NCBI GenBank assembly: GCA_017436135.1
Contig: JAFSDQ010000008.1
Coordinates: forward strand, 1-23,983
Direction: 5' to 3'
Source of the DNA: Clostridia bacterium
Lineage (GTDB): Bacteria; Bacillota_A; Clostridia; Monoglobales; Monoglobaceae
DNA length: 23,983 nucleotides
The position numbers and the translations under genes are program-made. This document shows, piece after piece, positions 8,617 through 16,199 of the stretch. Below the pieces are notes generated by a model. The model ran no database searches. It had not been told where the DNA came from and saw nothing but the letters and a program-made list of their open reading frames with translations. Every line of letters begins with the position of its first letter. Within the stretch, counting starts at the first letter, position 1.

Positions 8617-9645
8617 ATGGATAAAAAGGTAAAATTTGCCGTGATAGGCTGTGGGCGAATTTCATACAATCACATTGACGGAATCACCCACGCTCCTCAT
8701 GCTGATTTGGTTGCAGTATGCGACATTATAGAGGAGCGCGCCAGAGAAACTGCGGAAAAATACGGCGTCCCTGCTTATTATACAGATATAGACGAAATGA
8801 TAGAATGTGAAAAGCCGGACGTATGTTGTATTTGTACCCCATCAGGGCTTCATGCCGAATGTGCAATTAAGGCGGCAAAACGTGGCGTCAGTGTACTTTG
8901 CGAAAAACCCCTTGATGTTACAGAGGAAAAAATGCAGCTTATGATAGATACCTGCAAAGAAAACAATGTGAAGCTTGGGGGAATTTTTCAACGAAGACTT
9001 TTTAAAGGCTCTGCGGCAGTGCGCGATGCGGTGCAAAAAGATTTCCTTGGCAAGATTACAATGGGAAGCGCAAAGCTGCGATATTACAGGGACCAGGAAT
9101 ATTATAACAGCGACGCGTGGAGAGGGACATGGGCTCTCGATGGCGGCGGTGCCCTGATGAATCAGGGAATACATGGGGTTGACTTACTTGATTGGATTAT
9201 GGGCGGAATCTATAGTGTCACAGCTATATGCGATACATTGCATTGGGATATTGAGGTAGAGGACAATGCTGTTGCAATGGTGAAGTTTAAAAACGGTGCG
9301 ATTGGCACCATAGAGGGCAGCACATCTTCTTTTCCGGGGCTTGACACTGTCTTTTCAATAAGCGGTACCGAGGGAACGATAACTCTTGGAAACGGCGGTA
9401 TATATGACTGGATTTTAAAGGATAAGACCGTTGAGAAACCCGAGATTGACGGAGATATGGGCGGTCTTAATTGCGCTTACAGCACGGGCAATTACGGACA
9501 CACAATGCAAATAGAGGATATGGCACTTGCAGTTCTTGAAGACAGAGAGCCGATGGTCAGTGCCAGAGAAGCAATGCGCAGTACAAAAATTATTCTTGCA
9601 ATATATGAGTCTGCCAGAACCGGCAAAGAAGTAGTTATAGATTAA
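8617..9645 (+). CDS. Gfo/Idh/MocA-family NAD(P)-dependent oxidoreductase (first copy)
   Basis: A 342-residue sugar or cyclitol dehydrogenase family member. The N-terminal Rossmann fold starts with AVIGCGRIS (8-16). The family EKP motif is at 96-98 (LCEKPLD), with K97 the usual catalytic lysine. In the C-terminal alpha/beta domain the usual D-x3-H signature reads N182-x3-H186 (MNQGIHGVD), so His is kept but Asp is replaced by Asn. It is cytoplasmic. GAGG lies 8 nt before the ATG. The isomerase gene follows after 19 bp, so the two are likely co-transcribed and may act on the same sugar. The exact substrate is not readable. Confidence 0.88.
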   Translation: MDKKVKFAVIGCGRISYNHIDGITHAPHADLVAVCDIIEERARETAEKYGVPAYYTDIDEMIECEKPDVCCICTPSGLHAECAIKAAKRGVSVLCEKPLDVTEEKMQLMIDTCKENNVKLGGIFQRRLFKGSAAVRDAVQKDFLGKITMGSAKLRYYRDQEYYNSDAWRGTWALDGGGALMNQGIHGVDLLDWIMGGIYSVTAICDTLHWDIEVEDNAVAMVKFKNGAIGTIEGSTSSFPGLDTVFSISGTEGTITLGNGGIYDWILKDKTVEKPEIDGDMGGLNCAYSTGNYGHTMQIEDMALAVLEDREPMVSAREAMRSTKIILAIYESARTGKEVVID

Positions 9646-9664
9646 ACTTTTAAGAGGTGGAAAT

Positions 9665-10426
9665 ATGAAAAGTATAAAAAAAGATAATCTTTTGGTAAAG
9701 ATATACGAAAACCGAGATTTAATGGGTGCGGCTGTTGCCGAAGAAGTTGCAGACAGAATAAAAAAGACCCTTGAAGAAAAGGACTGTGTCAATATGATAT
9801 TTGCCGCAGCGCCTTCACAAAACGATATGCTCTCTCACCTTCTTAAGAAGGATATTGAATGGAACAGGATTAACGCATTTCACATGGACGAATATATAGG
9901 GCTTGCTGCAGATGCCCCCCAGGGCTTTGGAAATTTCCTTGCAGACCATATTTTCAGTAAGGTGCCCTTTAAATCTGTAAACTACATAAACGGACAGACA
10001 GATTCTATAGATGAGGAATGCGAAAGATATACAAAGCTTATCAATGACAATCCTATTGATATTGTCTGCCTCGGCATAGGCGAAAACGGACACATTGCAT
10101 TTAACGACCCGGGCGAGGCTGATTTTAATGATAAGGCAGTAATAAAACCTGTTAAACTTGATGATATTTGCAGACAACAGCAAGTAAATGACGGATGCTT
10201 TGCTGATATATCGGAAGTTCCGAAAATTGCATTAACTCTTACAGTCCCCACCTTGTTTGCAGGAAAGTACCTTTTTTGCACTGTGCCTGCTGCTACCAAA
10301 GCAGATGCTGTAAAAGAAGTTGTTACAACAGAAAATATTGACGAGCATTGTCCCGCCAGCATTATGAGAAAACACCCTAATACTGTTATGTATTGCGATG
10401 CTGACAGCGGAAAGTATATTGTTTAA
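9665..10426 (+). CDS. NagB-type sugar-phosphate isomerase/deaminase, divergent
   Basis: A 253-residue member of the glucosamine-6-phosphate deaminase/6-phosphogluconolactonase superfamily. It keeps FHMDEY, with D75 matching the E. coli NagB general base Asp72, and GIGENGHIAFNDPG, with H143 kept. E. coli Asp141 and Glu148 correspond to N141 and D148. The N-terminal phosphate-loop region, usually G-G-T-P-like, reads FAAAPSQND. These changes make true GlcN6P deaminase activity uncertain. GAGG lies 7 nt before the ATG. It follows the first Gfo/Idh/MocA gene by 19 bp. I leave the symbol empty because the substrate may differ. Confidence 0.82.
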   Translation: MKSIKKDNLLVKIYENRDLMGAAVAEEVADRIKKTLEEKDCVNMIFAAAPSQNDMLSHLLKKDIEWNRINAFHMDEYIGLAADAPQGFGNFLADHIFSKVPFKSVNYINGQTDSIDEECERYTKLINDNPIDIVCLGIGENGHIAFNDPGEADFNDKAVIKPVKLDDICRQQQVNDGCFADISEVPKIALTLTVPTLFAGKYLFCTVPAATKADAVKEVVTTENIDEHCPASIMRKHPNTVMYCDADSGKYIV

Positions 10427-10429
10427 CAG

Positions 10430-10458
10430 TTGACTTTAACATCTAAACGTGCTATAAT
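10430..10458 (+). promoter_or_regulatory. Promoter for the second Gfo/Idh/MocA gene
   Basis: TTGACT (10430-10435) and TATAAT (10453-10458) are 17 bp apart, directly after the upstream stop codon. The start site would be near 10465. This suggests separate control of the downstream gene in addition to any readthrough. Confidence 0.75.
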
Positions 10459-10499
10459 TACTACGCTTTTATAATTCACAAAATTGGGAGAGATTTAGC

Positions 10500-11501
10500 A
10501 TGGATAAAATAAGATGGGGCATAATCGGCACGGGCGGCATCGCCACTAAATTTGCAAATGCCGTGAAAAACGCAGACGGGGCAGAGCTTGTTGCGGTAGC
10601 ATCAAGAACCCTTGAAAAAGCAAACGAATTTGCAGATATAAACGGTATTGAGAAACGCTTTGGTTCTTACGAAGAGCTTGTTAATTTTGATGGTGTTGAC
10701 GCAATATATATAGGTGTTCCGCATCCTTATCATGCACCATCTGCAAAGCTATGTCTGAATGCAGGCAAAGCTGTTCTCTGCGAAAAACCAATTGCAACAA
10801 CAGCAAATGAATTTGCAGAGGTTAAAAAGCTTGCAGAGGAAAAGGGAGTCTTTTTGATGGAGGCACTTTGGTCAAGATTTGTGCCTGCAATGAAAGAAAT
10901 CAGAAGATTGGTTTCAGAGGGTGTAATCGGAGAAGTCCGGGAGGTAAGCGGAGCTTTTTGCTATAATATAGAGGATAGAAGAGAAACCTCACGCATGTTC
11001 AAAAACGAAGAAGCAGGGGGTGCTCTTCTTGATGTGGGAATATATGGCTTAAATCTTGCAGCAATGTTTCTTGGTACTGATGTAAAAGAAATAAAAACTG
11101 CGATTTATGCAAACAATGGGGTTGATGAGAGAACCAATATATTTCTCACATATAATGACAGTAACGCAATTGCACATATTTCTTCTGCAACTACCCTTAA
11201 AAAACCCACCCTTGGCGTTATATACGGAAGCAAGGGAAGAATTTCCATACCGGATTTTTGCGGAGCGCAGAAGTTTGATGTTATAGAGAATTCTCCTGAA
11301 ACTGATTATCAGGACGTAATCAAGAGTTACGAAATTCCTTATAAGGGTAACGGCTTTGAAGAAGAGATAGAGGAATGTAACAGATGTATAATGACAGGTA
11401 AAACACAAAGCGACATTATGCCTCTTTCGGAATCTGAAAAAATTCTGAAAATAATGGATGCTGTAAGAGCCCAGGCAGGGGTCGTATATCCTATGGATTA
11501 G
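10500..11501 (+). CDS. Gfo/Idh/MocA-family oxidoreductase (second copy, dihydrodiol-dehydrogenase-like)
   Basis: A 333-residue NAD(P)-dependent oxidoreductase. The Rossmann motif is WGIIGTGGIATKFA near the N-terminus and EKP is at 95-97. The C-terminal signature is D178-x3-Y182 (LLDVGIYGLN), with Tyr in place of His, as in the trans-1,2-dihydrodiol dehydrogenase-like branch. It therefore belongs to a different subgroup from the first oxidoreductase in this locus and is not a recent duplicate. It is cytoplasmic. A GGGAGAG site precedes the ATG. A bidirectional terminator follows. It may oxidise or reduce a sugar released by the local glycosidases, which is inference. Confidence 0.87.
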   Translation: MDKIRWGIIGTGGIATKFANAVKNADGAELVAVASRTLEKANEFADINGIEKRFGSYEELVNFDGVDAIYIGVPHPYHAPSAKLCLNAGKAVLCEKPIATTANEFAEVKKLAEEKGVFLMEALWSRFVPAMKEIRRLVSEGVIGEVREVSGAFCYNIEDRRETSRMFKNEEAGGALLDVGIYGLNLAAMFLGTDVKEIKTAIYANNGVDERTNIFLTYNDSNAIAHISSATTLKKPTLGVIYGSKGRISIPDFCGAQKFDVIENSPETDYQDVIKSYEIPYKGNGFEEEIEECNRCIMTGKTQSDIMPLSESEKILKIMDAVRAQAGVVYPMD

Positions 11502-11540
11502 GATTTATATAGAATTCAGTTTCTGTATACCATAAAAACG

Positions 11541-11565
11541 AAAGGGCGGTCAAAGACCGCCCTTT
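11541..11565. terminator. Bidirectional intrinsic terminator
   Basis: AAAGGGCGGT and ACCGCCCTTT form a perfect 10-bp stem with the loop CAAAG. It lies between the convergent oxidoreductase and mecA genes, with A/T-rich sequence on both sides, so it can serve both. Confidence 0.85.
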
Positions 11566-11569
11566 ATTA

Positions 11570-12196
11570 CTAATTAAAATACATATTTAATATGCCAACC
11601 GCATTTTCTTTTATCATTACTTTTCCATGTTCGTTCAATAACCCATGAACATACTGACTGCTTTTATACTTCTCCGCAAATTCAGGCAGGATTATTTCTG
11701 CCTCGCAAAGAGAAACTGCCCCATCAGGAACAAGGCATAAGTAAAATTCTTCGTCCATTTTATAAAGAGCACTCATACCGGAATATCTGTCATACAAGCT
11801 TGCTGCCCCTGCGCAGACACTGTCAAAGGAATCAAATTTATATATACATTTACGTCTTTTTTCCCTTATTTCCGTTTCTCCCCGCAAATCTCTGCGGTGA
11901 ATCTTCCCTTTATATGCACAATTCTCTACAGCTCTCTGCAGCTCTTTATCACTGCACACCCTTGTAATAAGCATACCAATTCCGCTCTCACAGGAAGGAA
12001 TTGTTTCTACAAACAATTTAGCTCCATCCACAGAAAAGTTTACACTGTCCTTTGCAAGGCGTATTGCATGCCAGAACATTTTCTGCACCTCGGGTGTGTT
12101 CTCCGAAATATTCTTGACGGTAACATTCCATTCTTTAGCCTCAATATCATCCAGTAAGACCTTAATTTTGTTTTCATCGACTCGTTCTATCTTCAT
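11570..12196 (-). CDS. mecA: MecA-like adaptor protein for ClpC
   Basis: A 208-residue protein of the MecA family, which delivers substrates to ClpC/ClpP and promotes ClpC assembly. The N-terminus MKIERVDENKIKVLL matches the MecA substrate-binding domain start. An acidic, charged linker follows, then a C-terminal domain (about 110-200) of the type that binds ClpC. It is slightly shorter than Bacillus MecA. ATG 12196 is preferred because GGGGG (12204-12208) is 7 nt upstream; the in-frame ATG at 12202 is too close to it. It has its own promoter. The ctsR-clpC operon lies less than 2 kb away, which supports the assignment. Confidence 0.8.
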   Translation of the reverse strand: MKIERVDENKIKVLLDDIEAKEWNVTVKNISENTPEVQKMFWHAIRLAKDSVNFSVDGAKLFVETIPSCESGIGMLITRVCSDKELQRAVENCAYKGKIHRRDLRGETEIREKRRKCIYKFDSFDSVCAGAASLYDRYSGMSALYKMDEEFYLCLVPDGAVSLCEAEIILPEFAEKYKSSQYVHGLLNEHGKVMIKENAVGILNMYFN

Positions 12197-12280
12197 TGTC
12201 ATTCCCCCACGCTTTTGTCGTATCTAACACAAATACTATGTCCCAATCCTTAACAATATTCCTATATTGACCTTTTAATT

Positions 12281-12308
12281 ATTATAACAATAAGATTTTA
12301 TATTTCAA
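12281..12308 (-). promoter_or_regulatory. Promoter for mecA
   Basis: On the minus strand TTGAAA (12308-12303) and TATAAT (12286-12281) are separated by 16 bp. The predicted start near 12274 leaves a leader of about 78 nt. No CtsR box was seen here. Confidence 0.65.
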
Positions 12309-12358
12309 CTCTTGTTTTCTAAAAAAAATATAATTGTTATACCTGTGTAAAACAAGAG
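12309..12358. repeat. 10-bp inverted repeat next to the mecA -35
   Basis: CTCTTGTTTT (12309-12318) and AAAACAAGAG (12349-12358) are perfect inverted arms 30 bp apart. The left arm abuts the mecA -35 box. It could be a looped operator or chance in AT-rich DNA. The remaining sequence to 12432 is AT-rich and shows nothing else. Confidence 0.35.
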
Positions 12359-12432
12359 AAAACTTTGTAATAATTACGAAATAAAACTCATAAATTTTAC
12401 CCTGAAATTTCTTATATTTCCATAATTTGCCC

Positions 12433-12461
12433 TTGTTTTTTGCTCCCAAATGTGCTATACT
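12433..12461 (+). promoter_or_regulatory. Upstream plus-strand promoter of the RNA region
   Basis: TTGTTT (12433-12438) and TATACT (12456-12461) are spaced by 17 bp. It could transcribe the structured RNA candidate with a longer 5' end that includes the hairpin at 12482. Confidence 0.5.
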
Positions 12462-12481
12462 GTTATTGTAATAAATTATTG

Positions 12482-12499
12482 CAAAGCATCCCTGCTTTG
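12482..12499. other. Hairpin between two plus-strand promoters
   Basis: CAAAGCA-TCCC-TGCTTTG forms a perfect 7-bp stem. It lies downstream of the TATACT promoter and just upstream of the TATAAT element at 12514. It could be an operator or a leader structure; no T-run follows, so it is not an obvious terminator. Confidence 0.4.
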
Positions 12500-12513
12500 T
12501 GCGTAAAATCGGC

Positions 12514-12519
12514 TATAAT
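12514..12519 (+). promoter_or_regulatory. -10 element of a proximal promoter for the RNA candidate
   Basis: TATAAT is perfect, but no good -35 is visible at the right distance; the sequence there is CCTGCT. Transcription would start near 12526, just before the folded region. Confidence 0.4.
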
Positions 12520-12525
12520 GTAAAA

Positions 12526-12678
12526 CCAACAAATTATTAAAGGGGCTTTGTCTCCGAAAGTGGCGCACATGCCTCATGTCTTATGACATCCAGTGGACTT
12601 GTAAAGCTTTCGGGCGTTTTCCCACCTGGATTCCAGGTTTTTACTTTAGGTCGTGTACGGCAAGGCGGGGAGTTTTTG
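12526..12678 (+). ncRNA. Structured non-coding RNA candidate, 6S-like architecture
   Basis: There is no credible protein here, but several nested stems can be drawn. CTTTGTC (12546-12552) pairs with GGCAAGG (12659-12665) using two G-U pairs. CCGAAAG (12554-12560) pairs with CTTTCGG (12607-12613) and encloses ATGTC-ttat-GACAT. ACCTGG-att-CCAGGT (12624-12638) forms a separate 3' hairpin. A T-run and a weak AT-rich hairpin (12672-12689) could end the transcript. A closing stem, a long terminal arm and a small hairpin on the 3' side of the bubble resemble 6S RNA in size and layout. The 6S name is a guess from architecture. An unknown leader of rsmD is the alternative, although rsmD has its own promoter. 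Confidence 0.5.
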
Positions 12679-12739
12679 TTTTCAAAAACCTTTTGTTACA
12701 ATTTCTTTAAAATAATATATAAAATATGTTAAAAACCCC

Positions 12740-12768
12740 TTGACAAGTTCTCTTATTTAGGGTATAAA
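12740..12768 (+). promoter_or_regulatory. Promoter for rsmD
   Basis: TTGACA (12740-12745) and TATAAA (12763-12768) have a 17-bp spacer. The start site is near 12775, giving a leader of about 31 nt. It makes rsmD independent of the RNA candidate upstream. Confidence 0.8.
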
Positions 12769-12805
12769 TATTAGAGTAGTATAAGTGTGTATGGGAGGAT
12801 TTTCT

Positions 12806-13351
12806 TTGCGGATTATTGCAGGCATCAGAAAAGGATTAAAGCTTTCCACACCTGATGGTTTGGATACTCGTCCCACTACTGATAGGGTAAAGGAGTCTGT
12901 CTTCAACATTATACAGGCATATCTCCCGGCAGACAGAGTCCTTGACTTGTTCGCCGGCAGCGGTGCTCTTGGAATTGAAGCTATCAGCAGACGGTCTTCT
13001 CTTTGTGTTTTTGTGGAACATAACAGAAAAGCTTTTGAACTAATACATCAAAACATTGTTTCTGCAAGATTTGAAGAAAACAGCGAGCTTTTTTTTGCGG
13101 ATTCACTTACATATCTTGATTCTGTTTCTTCCCCCTTTGATGTTATTTTTCTGGACCCGCCTTATAACAAAGGCTTTTTATCTCCGGTCCTTGACAAAAT
13201 AAGTCAAAGAGGACTTTTAAATCCCGATGGCATCATTGTTGCAGAAACCGAAAAGGACGGCGAAGTTGCCGAGCATCCAAATTATGAGGTTATTCGATGC
13301 GCTGTGTATGGAAAGACAGTTGTTACCATATTAAAGCACAAACAGATATAA
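12806..13351 (+). CDS. rsmD: 16S rRNA (guanine(966)-N(2))-methyltransferase RsmD
   Basis: A 181-residue SAM-dependent methyltransferase that modifies G966 of 16S rRNA. The SAM-binding motif I is VLDLFAGSGALGIEA and the catalytic motif is FLDPPYNKG. The protein starts with the family-typical M-R-I-I-A-G when TTG 12806 is used, and GGGAGGA lies 6 nt upstream. The in-frame GTG at 12785 would place the ribosome site inside the gene, so it is rejected. It is cytoplasmic, with its own promoter. The coiled-coil gene follows after about 100 bp. Confidence 0.93.
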   Translation: MRIIAGIRKGLKLSTPDGLDTRPTTDRVKESVFNIIQAYLPADRVLDLFAGSGALGIEAISRRSSLCVFVEHNRKAFELIHQNIVSARFEENSELFFADSLTYLDSVSSPFDVIFLDPPYNKGFLSPVLDKISQRGLLNPDGIIVAETEKDGEVAEHPNYEVIRCAVYGKTVVTILKHKQI

Positions 13352-13453
13352 GCTTTGTTTTTAAATTCTCGCAAAACTTATACAGATTATGATTAGCGGA
13401 TTTTTCCGATGATAATAATTACCGAAATTACAAAATATAGGAGGAAAACAATA

Positions 13454-13951
13454 ATGGATGGATTAGAATTATTGGATGAGTTAGAGGAAATAATAGAAAA
13501 AGGTGCCAGCGTTCCTTTCTCTGGACGTTGTATTTTAGAGCGTGATGAGCTTATTGACCTTGTTCAGGAGCTTAAGCTTAAGCTTCCCGATGACCTTAAG
13601 CAGGCAAAATGGATTAAGGAAGAGCGTCAACGCATTCTTCACGAAGCACAGGTTGAGGCTGACGAAATAATAAAGGCTGCAAACGAAAAGGGTATTTCTA
13701 TGATTAACGAGCACGAAATCACCCAGCAGGCTATGGAGCAGGCACGTCAGATTATAGACAAGGCAAATCAGGAAGCATACGCTATTTCTGATTCCTCTTA
13801 CAACTATACTGACAATCTTCTCCAGACTGTAGAAAACGTTACTCTCTCTACTATTAAGGAGCTTGAACAGTGTATTTCTATTGTTCGTAACAATCGTAAT
13901 GAGCTCCGTGGCTCCAGCCCCGCCGTTGTTGACGAGGTTATCGAAAACTAA
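13454..13951 (+). CDS. Conserved coiled-coil protein of Clostridia, function unknown
   Basis: A 165-residue hydrophilic protein. The first 20 residues are acidic (DGLELLDELEEIIEKG). From about 35 to 115 a long helix rich in Ala, Glu, Gln and Lys looks like a coiled coil, similar to ATP-synthase b/E subunit stalks or DivIVA-type proteins. Similar proteins are often labelled 'ATPase' without support: there is no Walker motif here. There is no signal peptide or membrane span. ATG 13454 has AGGAGG 9 nt upstream and is chosen over the earlier ATG at 13409. It follows rsmD by about 100 bp and is closed by a strong terminator. A role at the membrane or in division is possible but unproven. Confidence 0.75.
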   Translation: MDGLELLDELEEIIEKGASVPFSGRCILERDELIDLVQELKLKLPDDLKQAKWIKEERQRILHEAQVEADEIIKAANEKGISMINEHEITQQAMEQARQIIDKANQEAYAISDSSYNYTDNLLQTVENVTLSTIKELEQCISIVRNNRNELRGSSPAVVDEVIEN

Positions 13952-13971
13952 TTTATTTGGTGCAATCATTA

Positions 13972-14012
13972 AAGGCATGGCTTTCCTTATGGAAGGTCGT
14001 GTCTTTTTTTAA
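13972..14012 (+). terminator. Strong intrinsic terminator
   Basis: A 15-bp stem with four G-U pairs joins 13972-13986 to 13991-14005 around a TTAT loop, and a T-run follows directly. It insulates the rsmD block from the ctsR operon. Confidence 0.92.
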
Positions 14013-14030
14013 ATTTTTTTAAAAAAGGTA

Positions 14031-14058
14031 TTGACAATTAAAAAAATCCTGATATAAT
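14031..14058 (+). promoter_or_regulatory. Promoter of the ctsR operon
   Basis: TTGACA (14031-14036) and TATAAT (14053-14058) match consensus with a 16-bp spacer. The start site near 14065 falls at the edge of the CtsR operator. A perfect promoter held down by a repressor fits the class III stress regulon. Confidence 0.9.
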
Positions 14059-14067
14059 AAAGTTAAA

Positions 14068-14105
14068 GGTCAAAGAAAGTCAAAGTCAAATTTGTTTATT
14101 TGACC
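14068..14105 (+). promoter_or_regulatory. CtsR operator with extra heptads
   Basis: GGTCAAA (14068-14074), GAA, AGTCAAA (14078-14084) is an exact CtsR box (heptad, 3 nt, heptad). A third AGTCAAA overlaps it by one base (14084-14090). An inverted heptad TTTGACC lies at 14099-14105. The site follows the predicted start site, so a bound repressor would block initiation. Confidence 0.92.
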
Positions 14106-14128
14106 AAAGGAAAAAGAGGTGAACTGAA

Positions 14129-14575
14129 ATGAAACTCAGTAATCTTATAGAAGAGTTTATCAAGGAAATGATTTCTACCGAAAACGGAGAAATCGAACTT
14201 AAACGAAACGAGCTTGCAACACATTTTGGATGCGTGCCCTCCCAGATAAACTATGTTATATCAACCCGTTTTTCTCCGGAGCGGGGATACATTGTAGAGA
14301 GCAGGCGAGGGGGCGGCGGTTATATTAAAATAACCAGGGTACTTCCAAAGCCCGGAAATCAAATGATGCATATTGTCAATGCAATCGGAAACTATTTGTC
14401 ATTTACAGATGCTTCGGCAATAATACAAAATTGTTATGATTATGATTTAATTTCCAAAAAAGAGGCAAAGCTTATTTTAGCTGCAATAACAGAAAAATCC
14501 CTGCCTCTTAAACAGCCCGAGCAAGATTATCTTCGTGCAGGACTTTTGAAAAATATGCTTATTACTCTTGCGTAG
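14129..14575 (+). CDS. ctsR: CtsR, class III stress gene repressor
   Basis: A 148-residue dimeric winged-helix repressor of clp genes. The N-terminal DNA-binding domain includes LATHFGCVPSQINYVIS and the wing ESRRGGGGYIKI; the Gly-rich loop is the heat-sensing part of the family. The C-terminal half (about 75-148) is helical and mediates dimer and McsB contacts. GAGGTGA lies 6 nt before the ATG. It heads the operon behind its own operator and so should be autoregulated. Release of the DNA in stress normally involves heat sensing by CtsR and the McsA/McsB pair. Confidence 0.97.
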   Translation: MKLSNLIEEFIKEMISTENGEIELKRNELATHFGCVPSQINYVISTRFSPERGYIVESRRGGGGYIKITRVLPKPGNQMMHIVNAIGNYLSFTDASAIIQNCYDYDLISKKEAKLILAAITEKSLPLKQPEQDYLRAGLLKNMLITLA

Positions 14576-14631
14576 CTTTGTAATAACTTTGCAAGAATAT
14601 ATATTACTTTTTAAACAGGAGGATGATATTT

Positions 14632-15150
14632 ATGAAATGTGAAAAATGCGGAAAAAGAGAAGCGACAACCCATTTTACAAAAATAGTCAACGGATATAAA
14701 GAGGAACATTATCTGTGTTCAGAATGTGCGGCAAAAGCCCCTGAATACAAGGAACTCAAATCCAATATGAATTTCGGTATAACTGATTTTCTGACAGGAA
14801 TGTTTTCCCACTCCTCCCACTCCTCTTTGGGAACAGAGCAAGGCACAGCTGTTTGTCCAACCTGCAACATGTCCTATGACGAATTTTTGAAACAGGGCAA
14901 GCTTGGTTGCGGAGATTGTTATACCGTCTTTGGCAATCGGCTTCGCAGACCCCTTAAACAAATTCACGGCACCTTTGAGCATATAGGCAAGGTACCTAAA
15001 CGAGGGGGAGATGCTCTTTTACTTGACAAGAAAATTTCAAAGCTTGAAGCCGAGATGAGCTCTGCTGTAGCAAAACAGGATTTTGAAGCTGCCGCAAAAC
15101 TTCGTGATGAAATTAAGGCACTTAAGGCTGAAAACAATAAGGAGGTATAG
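14632..15150 (+). CDS. mcsA: McsA, activator of the arginine kinase McsB
   Basis: A 172-residue zinc protein. Four Cys pairs (CEKC, CSEC, CPTC, CGDC) form two zinc modules in the first 100 residues. A C-terminal UVR motif (about 130-168, KLEAEMSSAVAKQDFEAAAK) follows. McsA stimulates McsB and links stress or metal state to CtsR. ATG 14632 has AGGAGG 9 nt upstream; the in-frame ATG at 14623 touches that site and is rejected. mcsB begins 3 bp after its stop codon, so translation is probably coupled. Confidence 0.95.
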   Translation: MKCEKCGKREATTHFTKIVNGYKEEHYLCSECAAKAPEYKELKSNMNFGITDFLTGMFSHSSHSSLGTEQGTAVCPTCNMSYDEFLKQGKLGCGDCYTVFGNRLRRPLKQIHGTFEHIGKVPKRGGDALLLDKKISKLEAEMSSAVAKQDFEAAAKLRDEIKALKAENNKEV

Positions 15151-15153
15151 AAT

Positions 15154-16179
15154 ATGTGGTATACAGAAAGCGGAAAGGACGGAGACGTTGTTTTATCCAC
15201 CCGTGTTCGCCTTGCAAGAAACATTAAAGGTATTCCTTTCCCCAGAAAGGCTACCCCCCAACAACAGGAGCAAGTAATCAATATTTGCAAGGAAGCTATT
15301 TTTGACAGCGATATTAAGCTAAATTATATTGATATAAATGGTATGAAGGATTATGAACGGCAAGCAATTGCAGAATGTCACCTGATTAGTCCCCAAATGG
15401 TTGAGGGCAGCATTAAAAGAGGGTTGCTTTTAAGCGACGACAGCTCAGTAAGCGTTCTTATTAACGAGGAAGACCATCTTCGTATTCAGTGTATGGCACC
15501 CGGGTTTGAGCTTTCCAAATGCTTTACCCTTGCGGGCAGAATAGACGATTCATTAGAAAGCACTGCGGATTTTGCTTTTGACAATCAGTTTGGTTATCTT
15601 ACCTGTTGTCCCACCAATGTTGGTACGGGAATGAGAGCCTCTGTAATGGTACATCTTCCTGCTCTCACAATAAGCGGAGGAATAAACAGCGTTATTGATT
15701 CTTTGAGTCAGCTGGGTATGACTGTCCGCGGAATCTTCGGAGAAGGCTCTAAAGCAACAGGGGACATATATCAGATTTCCAATCAGACAACTCTTGGGGA
15801 AACAGAAGAAAATATTTTAGAACGCTTTGAGCAAATTATAACAGATGTTATGAACAAAGAACGGGAACTACGGGAGAAAATTTACAACTCCGACAAATAC
15901 CGTATTGAAGATAAGCTTATGCGCTCTTTCGGCATTTTGACAAATGCAGTAATTCTCTCCTCTGCCGAGGCTATGCCAAGACTCTCTGATGTTCGTTTCG
16001 CAATAGAGCTTGGCATAATAAATGACATTCCCCTAAATAAGCTTAACACGGCAATATATGCAATTCTGCCCGCCAATATAATGAAAAACTACAATATTAT
16101 TGATAGCGGCGAGCGAGATTTAAAACGAGCAGAAATTATTAAAGAGCTTTTGCTTGATATTCCCCAGAAAACAGAATAA
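15154..16179 (+). CDS. mcsB: McsB, protein arginine kinase
   Basis: A 341-residue ATP:guanido phosphotransferase homologue that phosphorylates arginines to mark proteins for ClpC-ClpP. Nucleotide-binding motif STRVRLARN is at 15-23, the catalytic NEEDH loop at 104-108 and [10 protein letters not shown] at 152-161. The C-terminal part (about 260-341) contains RDLKRAEII, the region tied to phosphoarginine sensing in the family. The length matches Bacillus McsB. All key residues seen are intact. It lies between mcsA and clpC in the standard order. Confidence 0.97.
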   Translation: MWYTESGKDGDVVLSTRVRLARNIKGIPFPRKATPQQQEQVINICKEAIFDSDIKLNYIDINGMKDYERQAIAECHLISPQMVEGSIKRGLLLSDDSSVSVLINEEDHLRIQCMAPGFELSKCFTLAGRIDDSLESTADFAFDNQFGYLTCCPTNVGTGMRASVMVHLPALTISGGINSVIDSLSQLGMTVRGIFGEGSKATGDIYQISNQTTLGETEENILERFEQIITDVMNKERELREKIYNSDKYRIEDKLMRSFGILTNAVILSSAEAMPRLSDVRFAIELGIINDIPLNKLNTAIYAILPANIMKNYNIIDSGERDLKRAEIIKELLLDIPQKTE

Positions 16180-16199
16180 ATTGTGAAAGGATTGATACT

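Noticed and set aside
12259..12275. CtsR box in the mecA leader (GGTCAAT on the minus strand)
   Set aside because: The heptad is imperfect and the second heptad is missing.
12526..12678. T-box, SAM, FMN, c-di-GMP or other common riboswitch
   Set aside because: The well-known conserved cores of these classes are not seen, and rsmD has its own promoter downstream.
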